A stretch of 64,000 nt of DNA from Gemmatimonadales bacterium (GTDB lineage Bacteria; Gemmatimonadota; Gemmatimonadetes; Gemmatimonadales; GWC2-71-9): assembly GCA_025927545.1 (NCBI GenBank), contig JAICLE010000004.1:20979-84978 (forward strand), in the 5' to 3' direction. Below the pieces are notes generated by a model that was given only the letters and a program-made list of their open reading frames with translations, ran no database searches and was not told where the DNA came from. A program made the position numbers and the translations under genes. Positions 38,573-50,334 of this stretch are shown here, one piece after another (position 1 is the stretch's first letter; each line of letters opens with the position of its first letter).

Positions 38573-40063
38573 ATGGCCAAGAGCTTTCGCAACTTCATCG
38601 GCGGCGAGTGGGTGGCGCCGGCCGGCGGCGCCTTCCTCGAGAATCGCAACCCGGCGGACACCGGTGATCTGATCGGCCGCTTCCCCGATTCGGACGCGCG
38701 CGATGTCACCAGGGCCGTCCGCTCGGCCAAGCGGGGCTTTGCCGCCTGGTCGAACACGCCGGCGCCGCAGCGCGGTGACGTGCTCCGCCGGGTCGGTGAC
38801 CTGATGGTCGAGCGCAAGGAGGCCATCGCCGACGCCATGTCCCGCGAGATGGGCAAGGTGCTCGCCGAGACCCGGGGCGACGTGCAGGAGGGAATCGACA
38901 CCGCCTACTACGCCGCGGGCGAGGGGCGCCGGCTCTTCGGCCGCACCGTCCCGTCCGAGCTCGGCGCCAAGTGGGCCATGAGCTGGCGCCGGCCGATCGG
39001 CGTCGTCGGCCTCATCACGCCGTTCAACTTCCCGATGGCGATCCCGACCTGGAAGATGTTTCCCGCGCTGCTGTGCGGAAACTCGGTGATCATCAAGCCG
39101 TCGGAAGACGTGCCGCACACCGTGCACCTGCTGGTCGAGATCCTGCTCGAGGCGGGGCTGCCGCCGGACGCGGTCCAGCTGGTGCATGGACGCGGCGAGA
39201 CGGTGGGCAAGGCACTCGTGGAGCACCCGGAGGTGCCGGTCATCTCCTTCACCGGATCCACCGCGACCGGTGCCATCATCGGCGAGACCTGCGGGCGCAT
39301 GCACAAGCGCCTCTCGCTGGAGATGGGCGGCAAGAACGCCATGATCGTCATGGACGATGCCGATCTCGACCTCGCTCTCGAGGGGGTGTTGTGGGGCGCG
39401 TTCGGCACCACCGGGCAGCGCTGCACGGCCACCAGTCGGCTCATCCTTCACCGGAAGGTGCACGACCGCTTCCTGCGCCGGCTGGTGGAGGCGGCAGAGG
39501 GGCTCCGGCTGGGCGACGGCCGGGCCGAGCGGACCGACGTCGGCCCGCTCATCCACGAGGCGTCGCGGGCCAACGTGGAGCGGTACGTCGAGATCGGTCG
39601 CGAGGAAGGCGCCGAGCTCCTGACGGGCGGCAAGGCACCGGGCGGCCGGCTGGCCGCCGGGTGGTTCTACCGGCCCACGGTGTTCGCCGGGGTGCGCGCG
39701 GGAAACCGCCTGGAGCAGGAGGAGATCTTCGGGCCGGTGCTGAGCGTGATCCGGGTGGGCTCGTTCGACGAAGCCGTGCGCGTCAACAACGGCGTGCGCT
39801 ACGGGCTCTCGAGCAGCGTCTACACGCGCGACGTGAACCTCGCATTCCGCGCGCTGCAGGCGCTCGACAATGGAATCACCTACATCAACGCGCCCACGAT
39901 CGGCGCGGAGGCGCATCTGCCGTTCGGCGGCGTGAAAGCCACCGGCAACGGGCATCGCGAGGGCGGCTGGGGAGTCTACGAGTTCTATTCGGAGACCAAG
40001 GTGGGCTACGTGGACTACTCGGGCCGGCTGCAGCGGGCCCAGATCGACACGTACGACGTGTAG
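38573..40063 (+). CDS. Aldehyde dehydrogenase family protein
   Basis: FIGGEWVAPAGGAFLENRNPADT...VVGLITPFNFPMAIPTWK...LEMGGKNAMIVMDDADLDLAL...FGTTGQRCTATSRL...QEEIFGPVLSV. Confidence 0.95.
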   Translation: MAKSFRNFIGGEWVAPAGGAFLENRNPADTGDLIGRFPDSDARDVTRAVRSAKRGFAAWSNTPAPQRGDVLRRVGDLMVERKEAIADAMSREMGKVLAETRGDVQEGIDTAYYAAGEGRRLFGRTVPSELGAKWAMSWRRPIGVVGLITPFNFPMAIPTWKMFPALLCGNSVIIKPSEDVPHTVHLLVEILLEAGLPPDAVQLVHGRGETVGKALVEHPEVPVISFTGSTATGAIIGETCGRMHKRLSLEMGGKNAMIVMDDADLDLALEGVLWGAFGTTGQRCTATSRLILHRKVHDRFLRRLVEAAEGLRLGDGRAERTDVGPLIHEASRANVERYVEIGREEGAELLTGGKAPGGRLAAGWFYRPTVFAGVRAGNRLEQEEIFGPVLSVIRVGSFDEAVRVNNGVRYGLSSSVYTRDVNLAFRALQALDNGITYINAPTIGAEAHLPFGGVKATGNGHREGGWGVYEFYSETKVGYVDYSGRLQRAQIDTYDV

Positions 40064-40261
40064 TGCACCGCACTGCACGTGTGATGGATGACCGGCGCGC
40101 GCGCCGCGGGCGCGGAAGCGGTTGCGCGGCGTCTGACCGGAGAGTAAGGTTCGTCAGGATTTTCGTCGTGAGTCGTAGTCTTATCGGTGTGGTGAGGGGT
40201 TGGGCCTGGCATGCCGCGCCGCTGCACGAGTCCCGCCCCATCCAGTCCGAGGTCGATTCGC

Positions 40262-41131
40262 ATGCGTCCAATGCAGGTTGGTGCCGGCCGGCGTGGTCCC
40301 TCGTTCGACGAGGGATCGCTGGATCAGTATCTCCGCGAGATCAGCAAGTATCCGCTGATTCCGCAGGAGGAGGAGGTGCGCCTCGCCCAGCGGATCCGCA
40401 CGGGCGAGGCGGAGGCGCTGGACAAGCTCGTGCGCAGCAATCTTCGCTTCGTGGTGTCGGTGGCCAAGAAATATCAGAACCAGGGCGTCTCGCTCGCCGA
40501 TCTCATCAACGAGGGCAACCTCGGGCTCATTCGCGCGGCGCACAAGTTTGACGAGACCAAGGGCATCAAGTTCATCTCGTACGCCGTCTGGTGGATCCGC
40601 CAGGCCATCCTGCAGGCGCTGGCCGAGCAGAGCCGCATCGTGCGGGTGCCGCTCAACCGCGCCGGGACGCTCCACCGGATCGGCAAGCGCTCTTCCGCGC
40701 TGCTCCAGGAGCTGGGGCGCGAGCCCACCCCGTCCGAGATCGCGGAGGGAATGGACATCTCGATGGAGGAGGTCCAGAAGACGCTCTCCATCTCCCAGAA
40801 CCATCTCTCGCTCGATGCGCCGCTCACTCCCGGTGAAGACAACAAGCTCCTCGACTACCTGCCCGACACCCAGAATCCGGGCCCTGACTCCGAGACCTTC
40901 GAGCATGCACTCACCGAGTCGATCGAAGAAGTGCTCTCGACCCTCAAGGAACGCGAGGCCAAGATCCTGCGGCTGTATTTCGGACTCGACGGTCCCGAGC
41001 CGATGACGCTCGAGGAAATCGGCAGCCTTCTCGGCATCACCCGCGAGCGGGTACGCCAGATCAAGGAGAAGGCGCTGAGCCGGCTCCGGCACGTGAGCCG
41101 GGCGCGGGCCCTGGAGAGCTTTCTCGCCTAG
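40262..41131 (+). CDS. RNA polymerase sigma-70 factor (RpoD/SigA type lacking region 1.1)
   Basis: SLDQYLREISKYPLIPQEEEVRLAQRI...NLRFVVSVAKKYQNQGVSLADLINEGNLGLIRAAHKFDETKGIKFISYAVWWIRQAI...LEEIGSLLGITRERVRQIKEKALSRLRH. Confidence 0.96.
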   Translation: MRPMQVGAGRRGPSFDEGSLDQYLREISKYPLIPQEEEVRLAQRIRTGEAEALDKLVRSNLRFVVSVAKKYQNQGVSLADLINEGNLGLIRAAHKFDETKGIKFISYAVWWIRQAILQALAEQSRIVRVPLNRAGTLHRIGKRSSALLQELGREPTPSEIAEGMDISMEEVQKTLSISQNHLSLDAPLTPGEDNKLLDYLPDTQNPGPDSETFEHALTESIEEVLSTLKEREAKILRLYFGLDGPEPMTLEEIGSLLGITRERVRQIKEKALSRLRHVSRARALESFLA

Positions 41132-42187
41132 GTGCGCGCGGAGTGGGGAGCCGTACTCCGCAGTATTCCTTCCACCTGCTCCCACTCGATGAGGAACGCG
41201 TCGTGCCCCGCGACCGACGCGATCTCCCGGTATTCGGCCGCCGCGCCGGCCGTGCGGTAGGCCTGGGTCCAGCTTCGTACCTCCTGCGCCGGGTAGAGAA
41301 GGTCCGTGTCCACCCCCACGCCCACCACCGTTCCCACCCGCTCCGCCGTCTCGCGCGCGGCCTCGCCCAGATCGCCCATGTCATGCAGATCCATGGCGCG
41401 CATCAGCGCGACGTAACTCGCCGCGTCGAATCGCGCCACCAGTTTGTCGCCCTGTCGGCGGAGGTAGTGGTCGACGTCGAACCGACCCGGCGTGCGTGAT
41501 GAGACGCGGCCGAACCGGGTGTCGAACTCGATTCCGCTCCGGTAGGTGATCATCGCAAGCGCCCGTGCGGCGGCGAGACCAGCCGCCGGCCCCTCGCCGG
41601 GTGGGTAGCGTCCGCTCTGCCACCCGGGATCCGCCTCGATGGCCATGCGCTGCACGGTGTTCCAGGCGATCGCCTGGGGCGAGGTGGCCGTCGGCGCGGC
41701 GAACACCACCAGCCGGTCCACCGGGACACTCGAGTGGCGGCCCCATTCGAGCGCCACCATGCCGCCGAGCGATCCGCCGGTGGCGAGTGCGAGCCGTTCG
41801 ACACCGAGTTCGTCCAGAAGCGGCACGTGCGCCGCCGCGAGGTCCGCGGGGGTGAGGTCGGGGAAGGGTTCGTGGTGCGCGTCGGCCCATTCCCGGGGAC
41901 CGGTGGAACCGTAGCAGCTTCCCAGCAGGTTGGCCGAGACGACGGCATGCCGGGACGTGTCGAGTGCCTTGCCGGGCCCCAGCAACGGCCCCCACCACTG
42001 CTCCACGTCGGCACTGCCCGTGAGGGCGTGGAACACGAGAATCCAGCCGTTATCGCGCGCCGCCTCCGGATTGCCGACGACACGGTAGCGCAGCCGAAGC
42101 CCCCGAAGCACTCGCCCGTTGGCGGTGACGAAGGGGGCCAGCTCCAGATCGCGGGTGGACGGATGGCCCCCGATGGCGTGCGGCGGT

Positions 42188-42204
<17 letters not shown>
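41128..42204 (-). CDS. metX: Homoserine O-acetyltransferase
   Basis: LRYRVVGNPEAARDNGWILVFHALTGSADVEQWWGPLLGPGKALDTSRHAVVSANLLGSCYGSTGP...GGSLGGMVALEWG...AGHDAFLIEWEQVEG. Confidence 0.95.
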
Positions 42205-44703
<2,499 letters not shown>

Positions 44704-44826
44704 CTACGAGCCGCTTCCGCCCGCGTGCGCCGACGACGCCGGCCGCCCCGAAAGGGGGGGACAGGGAATCATTCGACAACACATCTGACGGTACGTGGCG
44801 CAGTACATGGCAGGGCGGCAGCGCAT
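44704..44826 (-). CDS. Putative Met/Cys-rich leader peptide (40 aa)
   Basis: MRCRPAMYCATYRQMCCRMIPCPPLSGRPASSAHAGGSGS*; 5 Cys and 4 Met in the first 22 residues; preceded by GGGAAGATCGCC; stop about 18 nt before the terminator stem. Confidence 0.5.
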   Translation of the reverse strand: MRCRPAMYCATYRQMCCRMIPCPPLSGRPASSAHAGGSGS

Positions 44827-44857
44827 GGCGATCTTCCCGGGATCAAGCGTCGGCGAG

Positions 44858-44899
44858 GGCAAAGCACAACGCCCTCCGGCCTGGTGCGCGCGGAGGGCG
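44858..44899 (-). terminator. Hairpin downstream of the aptamer candidate (possible first terminator or expression platform)
   Basis: Minus strand CGCCCTCCG-CGCGCACCAGGC-CGGAGGGCG-TTGTGCTTTG; perfect 9-bp stem 44870-44878/44891-44899, followed by a moderately U-rich stretch. Confidence 0.5.
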
Positions 44900-44904
44900 A
44901 TCGT

Positions 44905-44984
44905 CCGGCGCTTTAGCTCTTTGGTTTGCCCCACCGGAGGTCCGGTGCGCAGGCGGGAGCAAGTGGCCTTAAATCAACCGCCGG
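44905..44984 (-). ncRNA. Candidate SAM-II-like riboswitch aptamer (long-loop variant) in the metY leader
   Basis: Minus strand CCGGCGGTTGATTTAAGGCCACTTGCTCCCGCCTGCGCACCGGACCTCCGGTGGGGCAAACCAAAGAGCTAAAGCGCCGG: GAUUUAA and GCUAAA boxes, GGUU/AACC, GG(C)/(G)CC pseudoknot-capable pairs, inserted hairpin CACCGG-ACCT-CCGGTG; outer complement CCGGCG/CGCCGG. Confidence 0.58.
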
Positions 44985-44990
44985 CCGGAA

Positions 44991-45019
44991 AGACTAGCGG
45001 CCGGGCAAAGGCTTGTCAA
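44991..45019 (-). promoter_or_regulatory. Predicted sigma-70-type promoter for the metY operon
   Basis: Minus strand TTGACA (45019-45014), 17-nt spacer, TAGTCT (44996-44991); predicted +1 near 44984, the first base of the aptamer candidate. Confidence 0.65.
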
Positions 45020-45091
45020 GCACGGGAGCCGGGGTAATCCTTCCCGCATTCGGCCGCACCCCTCGGTCTTCCCCCACCTTCGCGCGCGCTC

Positions 45092-45595
45092 ATGGCCAGC
45101 AATCCCTCGTTCGACGTGTCCACCGGCGCCGACCTCCAGGAGGTCGACAACGCGGTCAATCAGGCGCTGAAGGAGATCGGCCAGCGCTACGACTTCAAGG
45201 GCACCCACTGTGTGATCGAGTTCGACCGCCCGTCCGCGGAGATCCGCCTCGCGGCCGACGACGAGTTCCGGATGGACGCGCTGCTGGACGTGCTGCAGAC
45301 CCGGATGATCAAGCGCGGTGTCCCGGTGAAGAACCTCGATGTCGGCGAGGTGGTGCCGGCCACGGGGCAATCGGTCCGGCGGACGGTCAAGCTGACGCAG
45401 GGGATCCCGCAGGACGCCGCCAGGAGGATCATCAAGGCGATCAAGGAGGGCGGCTTCAAGAAGGCGCAGGCGACGATCCAGGGCGACGAGATCCGCGTGG
45501 CCGCCCCGTCGCGCGACGAGCTGCAATCGATTATCGCGTTCCTGAGGGCCCAGGATTTCGGGATCGAGCTCAACTTTGGCAACTATCGCGGCTGA
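45092..45595 (+). CDS. yajQ: YajQ family (DUF520) cyclic-di-GMP-binding protein
   Basis: MASNPSFDVSTGADLQEVDNAVNQALKEIGQRYDFKGTHCVIEFDR...KKAQATIQGDEIRV...RAQDFGIELNFGNYRG. Confidence 0.95.
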   Translation: MASNPSFDVSTGADLQEVDNAVNQALKEIGQRYDFKGTHCVIEFDRPSAEIRLAADDEFRMDALLDVLQTRMIKRGVPVKNLDVGEVVPATGQSVRRTVKLTQGIPQDAARRIIKAIKEGGFKKAQATIQGDEIRVAAPSRDELQSIIAFLRAQDFGIELNFGNYRG

Positions 45596-45611
45596 GTGCC
45601 GCGGCCGGCGC

Positions 45612-46958
45612 GTGCTGGCGCGTTGGGGCGGCGTGGTCGTGGGGGCCGCCGCGGCCGTCGCCGTCGTCGTGGCGAGCTGTTCTCCATCGGCGCCGCCGCC
45701 GAGCCCGGCGCCGGCAGCACCGCCCGCCCCGGGGCCCGAGGCAACGCGGGCGCCCGCGCCGGCGCCACCCGCCGCACCGACCATCCGGCCGACGCCGTCC
45801 GGCACAGGCGAACCGGTGGTTCGGGTGGGCCTCGTGGTGGGCGCGTCGTCTGCGACCATCGCCGGGGCGGCGGGCCTCAGCGTGAGCGACCCCTCGGGCG
45901 CACGCCTCGCGGAGATCCCGGCCGGCGAGGTCTGGCGGGTGACGCTCAGCGGCACCACCGGACTCGTGGCCACGTCGCCCGGTGGGGCCGCCATCGCGCC
46001 GTCCGAGGTGCTCGAGGTCGCGTCACCCGATCCCGGCGCGCTGGTGCAGGTGAACGGGCGCCCCTACCGCGGCGCCGTCACCGCGCTGCGCGTCGGCACC
46101 GGGCTCACGGTCGTGGACCGGTTGCCGCTCGAGTCCTACCTCGCCGGCGTCGTCTCGGCCGAGATGGGGCGCAGGAGCGCCGTCGAGCAGGAAGCGTTGC
46201 GCGCGCAGGCGATCGTCTCCCGGACCTACGCCCTCCGGAATCTCCGCCGCTGGAACGCGCAGGGGTTCGACTTCTACGCCTCGGTCGCGGATCAGGTGTA
46301 CGGCGGCGCGGGAGCGGAGACGCCGGAGGGCGGCGAGGCCGTGCAGGTCACGCGGGGACAGGTCCTGACCTACGGCGGTGCGCCGATCGACGCCTTCTTC
46401 TATTCGACGTGTGGCGGCCGAACCGCGGAGGGCACCGAAGTCTTCCGCGCCGCCGACCGACCCTACCTCCGGTCCGTCGCCGACGCCGCCCCCGATGGTT
46501 CCGTCTACTGCAGCATCTCGCCCCGCTACCGCTGGCACGAGGAGTGGACGGGCGAGGCGCTCCGCGCGACGTTGCGGCGGACGCTGCCCGCCACCGCCGA
46601 CGTGCCGGGTGGGGAAATTCGCGAGGTGCGCGATGTCCGCGTGGCCGCTCGCACCGCGTCCGGCAGGGTGGGCCGGCTCAGCATCGGGCTCGGCGGGGGA
46701 GACGTGGAGGTCGAGGGCCCGAGCGTGCGGCGCGTCCTGACCTCCGCGTCGGGCGAGATCCTCCGGAGCGCGGCCTTCACGCTGACGGTCACGGGCGCCG
46801 GGCGCCGCGTCACCCGGCTCGCCGTCGACGGGGCCGGTGCCGGCCACGGCGTCGGTTTCTGCCAGTGGGGGGCCGTTGGCCGCTCGCGGGCGGGGCAGGA
46901 CCACGAGCACATCCTCGCCGCGTACTATCCTGGCGCGGTGCTCGAGCGACTCTACTGA
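45612..46958 (+). CDS. SpoIID/LytB domain lipoprotein
   Basis: VLARWGGVVVGAAAAVAVVVASC lipobox; RPYRGAVTALRV...VVDRLPLESYLAGVVSAEMGRRSAVEQEALRAQAIVSRTYAL; GHGVGFCQWGA. Confidence 0.9.
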   Translation: MLARWGGVVVGAAAAVAVVVASCSPSAPPPSPAPAAPPAPGPEATRAPAPAPPAAPTIRPTPSGTGEPVVRVGLVVGASSATIAGAAGLSVSDPSGARLAEIPAGEVWRVTLSGTTGLVATSPGGAAIAPSEVLEVASPDPGALVQVNGRPYRGAVTALRVGTGLTVVDRLPLESYLAGVVSAEMGRRSAVEQEALRAQAIVSRTYALRNLRRWNAQGFDFYASVADQVYGGAGAETPEGGEAVQVTRGQVLTYGGAPIDAFFYSTCGGRTAEGTEVFRAADRPYLRSVADAAPDGSVYCSISPRYRWHEEWTGEALRATLRRTLPATADVPGGEIREVRDVRVAARTASGRVGRLSIGLGGGDVEVEGPSVRRVLTSASGEILRSAAFTLTVTGAGRRVTRLAVDGAGAGHGVGFCQWGAVGRSRAGQDHEHILAAYYPGAVLERLY

Positions 46959-46974
46959 TGAAGGAGGCAGCCGC

Positions 46975-48003
46975 ATGACCGCCAGCCGGACCACGAGCGA
47001 GCGCCTGCGGGTCGGGATCATCGGCGGCGGGGCGATCGCCCAGGTTGCCCACCTGCCGGTGCTGAAGAAGCTCAAGACGGTCGAGGTGCAGGCTATCTGC
47101 GACACCGACCTGCCCAAGGCCCGGGCGCTCGCCGACCGGTTCGGAGTCAAGGACGCGCTGGATGACATCGAGGATCTGCTGCGGAACGAGGAGCTGGACG
47201 CGGTGGTCATCTCCTCTCCGAATCATCTGCACGAGGCGCACGTCCTTGCCGCCCTGTCCGCCGATCTCCACGTTCTGGTCGAGAAACCCCTGACCGTCAC
47301 CTCCGCGAGCGTCCAGCGGATTCTCAAGGCGGCCGAGAAGCGCGACCGGATCGTCATGGTGGGGATGAACCATCGCTACCGCCCCGACGTGCAGATCGTG
47401 CGGAGCTTCGTCCAGAGCGGAGAGCTGGGGCGCATCGAGAGCGTGCGGGGGAGCTGGCACATCTTCCGTCCCAGCCGGAATCAGCTCGGCTGGCGCCAGC
47501 GCCGCGATCTGGCGGGCGGCGGCGCGATGCTCGACCTCGGGCTCTCGGTCCTCGACCTCGGCCTGTGGCTCGGTGGCACGCCGGCGCCGGTCCGCGTCAG
47601 CGCGTGCCTCGACAGCGTGGGGCGTGAGCGCGCGGTGGAACAGAGCGGCAGCGCCTTCGTGGTGTGCGAGAACGGCATGTCGCTCTTCGTGGACGTGACG
47701 TGGCACCACCTCGGCGAGGGCGAACGGTTCGGCGTGGGCCTCCGCGGCAGCAAGGGCACGGCGGCCATCAATCCGCTCACCGTCTGGAAGGAGATGAACG
47801 GGATGCCGATGGATGTGTCGCCCACCGCGTCGGGGAGTCGCGAGAACGCGTTCACCGCGTCGTTCCGCGCCGAGTGGGCGCACTTCGAAGCCGCCATCGC
47901 GGGCGAGGCCAAGCTGGCGCCGCTGCAGGATCATCTGGTGCTCCACCGGATTCTCGATGCGATCTACAAATCGGCGGAGGAGGGGCGGGACGTGGTCCTA
48001 TGA
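46975..48003 (+). CDS. Gfo/Idh/MocA family oxidoreductase
   Basis: LRVGIIGGGAIAQVAHLPVLKKL...VEVQAICDTD...AVVISSPNHLHEAHVLAAL...HVLVEKPLTV. Confidence 0.95.
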   Translation: MTASRTTSERLRVGIIGGGAIAQVAHLPVLKKLKTVEVQAICDTDLPKARALADRFGVKDALDDIEDLLRNEELDAVVISSPNHLHEAHVLAALSADLHVLVEKPLTVTSASVQRILKAAEKRDRIVMVGMNHRYRPDVQIVRSFVQSGELGRIESVRGSWHIFRPSRNQLGWRQRRDLAGGGAMLDLGLSVLDLGLWLGGTPAPVRVSACLDSVGRERAVEQSGSAFVVCENGMSLFVDVTWHHLGEGERFGVGLRGSKGTAAINPLTVWKEMNGMPMDVSPTASGSRENAFTASFRAEWAHFEAAIAGEAKLAPLQDHLVLHRILDAIYKSAEEGRDVVL

Positions 48004-49331
48004 GGGAAACGCGCTCCGCACGGCGGCGGCCGGCGGCGTTTGCGCGCCGGGCGACGCTGGTGCTGCTGCTGACGCTGTGTGGTCCGGTTCCGGATCTGCC
48101 GGGGCAGGCGCCCCCGCCATCCGGGCTCACCGTTTACCTCATGACCTTCGGGCCGGGCCGCCAGGTCTGGGAGCGGTTTGGGCACAATGCGCTCTGGATC
48201 CACGATCCGGTCCACGGCACCGACGAAGCCTACAACTACGGTCTGTTCGACTTTCACCAGGAGAACTTCGTCCTGCGCTTCGTGCGTGGGCAGATGTGGT
48301 ACTGGATGGCGGGCTTCCCGGCGCAGCAGTACGTGGACCAGTACGAGCGCGACAATCGCTCGGTCTGGGTGCAGGAGCTCGAGCTCCCGCCCCGCGCCAG
48401 AATCCAGCTTCAGGAGCTCCTCCAGTGGAACGCGGAGCCCGAGCACCGCTTCTATCACTACGACTACTACCGCGACAACTGCTCCACCCGCGTCAGGGAC
48501 GCGCTCGACCGGGTGCTGAACGGCGCGTTGCGCCAGCAGACCGCCGGCGTGCCCTCGGGCACCACTTACCGGTTCCACACCCTGCGCCTCACGGCCAACG
48601 AGCCGCTCGTTTTCACCGGACTCCTGCTCGCCCTCGGCGAAGGCGTGGATCGACCGATCTCCGCCTGGGAGGAAATGTTCCTTCCCATGGCGATGCGGGA
48701 CCACGTGCGCCGGGTGACGCTCCCGGGACCGGGCGGCACGCGCGTGCCGCTGGTGCGGTCCGAGCGGACGATCTTCGAGTCCTCCGCGCCCGTGCCGCCG
48801 GCTCGGCCGCCGTCCTGGGTGCCGTGGTACCTGGTTCTGGGCGCGGCTATCGGCGGCGGCGCGCTGCTCCTGGCACGCAGTGCGCGGCGCTCCGCCGCGG
48901 CGCGGTTCGGCTTCATGACGATCGTCGGCGGGTGGGCGATCCTGGCAGGGCTCGCCGGGCTGCTGCTCGCCGGTCTCTGGGGGCTCACCGACCACGCGAT
49001 GGCCGCGCACAACGAGAACCTGTTGCAGTTGAATCCGCTCGCGCTGCTGCTGCTCCCCGCGATGCGTGCGGCCCTGGCAGGGAAGCCCGCCGGGCGGTTC
49101 TACCGCGGCGCGGCGCTGCTCGTTGCCGGGGTGTCCGTCCTCGGCCTGGCGCTGAAGCTGCTACCGGGATTCGATCAGGTGAACGGGCCGATCATCGCAC
49201 TCGCGGTTCCGGCGCAGGTGGGTATCGCGGCTGCTTTCGGCCGGCTGCGGGTCGGTGGCCCAGGTGCGGCTACGCTCCCCGCTCGCGCGGCGGTCCGCCC
49301 CGTGTCTCAGGCAGTTCCGGGCAGGCGTTGA
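48000..49331 (+). CDS. DUF4105 domain-containing membrane protein
   Basis: VYLMTFGPGRQVWERFGHNALWIHDPVHGTDEAYNYGLFDF...FYHYDYYRDNCSTRVRDALDRVL; ATGA overlap with upstream gene. Confidence 0.88.
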   Translation: MRETRSARRRPAAFARRATLVLLLTLCGPVPDLPGQAPPPSGLTVYLMTFGPGRQVWERFGHNALWIHDPVHGTDEAYNYGLFDFHQENFVLRFVRGQMWYWMAGFPAQQYVDQYERDNRSVWVQELELPPRARIQLQELLQWNAEPEHRFYHYDYYRDNCSTRVRDALDRVLNGALRQQTAGVPSGTTYRFHTLRLTANEPLVFTGLLLALGEGVDRPISAWEEMFLPMAMRDHVRRVTLPGPGGTRVPLVRSERTIFESSAPVPPARPPSWVPWYLVLGAAIGGGALLLARSARRSAAARFGFMTIVGGWAILAGLAGLLLAGLWGLTDHAMAAHNENLLQLNPLALLLLPAMRAALAGKPAGRFYRGAALLVAGVSVLGLALKLLPGFDQVNGPIIALAVPAQVGIAAAFGRLRVGGPGAATLPARAAVRPVSQAVPGRR

Positions 49332-49374
49332 GCGCGCGCGGGCCCGCCTCGTCGCGCGGGCCTTGTCGCTCCAC

Positions 49375-50241
49375 TCAGAGGGTGAAGCCCGTGCCTTCCG
49401 CCGCAGCCTCGACCACCAGCCGCGGCGACAGCTCGCGGGCGTAGGCCTTCGCATCGGCCAGCAGGCCGTCGATCGTAGCGTCGTCGTGCTCCGGCTCGTG
49501 GTGGAACAGAATCAGCCGGGCGCACTCGGCGTCGGCCGCCAGCCGCACCGCCTCCCGCGGGGTGGAGTGCCCCCAGCCCGCCCGCAGCCTGATGAACTGA
49601 TCCGAATACATCGCGTCGTGAACCAGCGTGTCGGTGCCGGCCAGAAACCGCACCAGCCGTTCGCGCCAATCGTCCGAGACGGGATAGGTGCCGCCGGGAC
49701 CGAGCTCGTTGTCGGTCAGGTAGGCGATCTCCCGCCCGCCGGCGGCAGGCGAGATCCGATAACCGAACGTCATCCCAGGATGCCGCAGGCGGAACGCGCG
49801 TACGCGGAAATCGTGGAGCGGCACCTCGCCCTCCCCGATGTCGTGGACCTCGATCCGGGCGGCGAGTGCCTCGAGCGGAATCGGGAAGACCACGGGGTCC
49901 ATCTGGCGCCGGAGGATCTCCTGCAGCGGCACGCCGTCCTGGGGCGCGCCGTAGACACAGAAGCGGTTTCCGCTCTCGCTCAGCGGCTTGAAGAACGGCA
50001 GCCCCTGGATGTGGTCCCAGTGAGTGTGGGAGAGGATGATGTCGGCCGAGAGCCGGCCCCCCTGCCGGCGCATCAGCTCGTGACCGAGGGGGCGGAGCCC
50101 GCTTCCCGCGTCGAGGATGGCCAGGCGACCGTCGGGCCCGGCGAGGCTGATGCACGCCGTGTTCCCGCCGTACCGCATGGTCTGCGGCCCGGGCGTGGGG
50201 ATGGAGCCCCGGGTGCCCCAGAAGGTCAGTCGAAACGACAC
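49375..50241 (-). CDS. MBL-fold metallo-hydrolase
   Basis: LTFWGTRGSIPTPGPQTMRYGGNTACI...LDAGSGLRPLG...LSHTHWDHIQGLPFF. Confidence 0.93.
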   Translation of the reverse strand: MSFRLTFWGTRGSIPTPGPQTMRYGGNTACISLAGPDGRLAILDAGSGLRPLGHELMRRQGGRLSADIILSHTHWDHIQGLPFFKPLSESGNRFCVYGAPQDGVPLQEILRRQMDPVVFPIPLEALAARIEVHDIGEGEVPLHDFRVRAFRLRHPGMTFGYRISPAAGGREIAYLTDNELGPGGTYPVSDDWRERLVRFLAGTDTLVHDAMYSDQFIRLRAGWGHSTPREAVRLAADAECARLILFHHEPEHDDATIDGLLADAKAYARELSPRLVVEAAAEGTGFTL

Positions 50242-50334
50242 GCCGTCGGCCCGGTGGGAGGGAGCATACCCGAAGCTCTCTCCCCGGGCGCCTTTCGAGC
50301 CGGGTGCGCAGTCACAGCACCGGCGTGACTGCGT

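Noticed and set aside
44704-44934. 76-aa version of the metY leader ORF starting at 44934
   Set aside because: It would translate through the aptamer candidate and the first hairpin; the internal ATG at 44826 with a plausible SD is more credible
45612-46958. SpoIID as evidence for sporulation
   Set aside because: SpoIID/LytB domains are widespread in non-sporulating bacteria; no other sporulation genes seen
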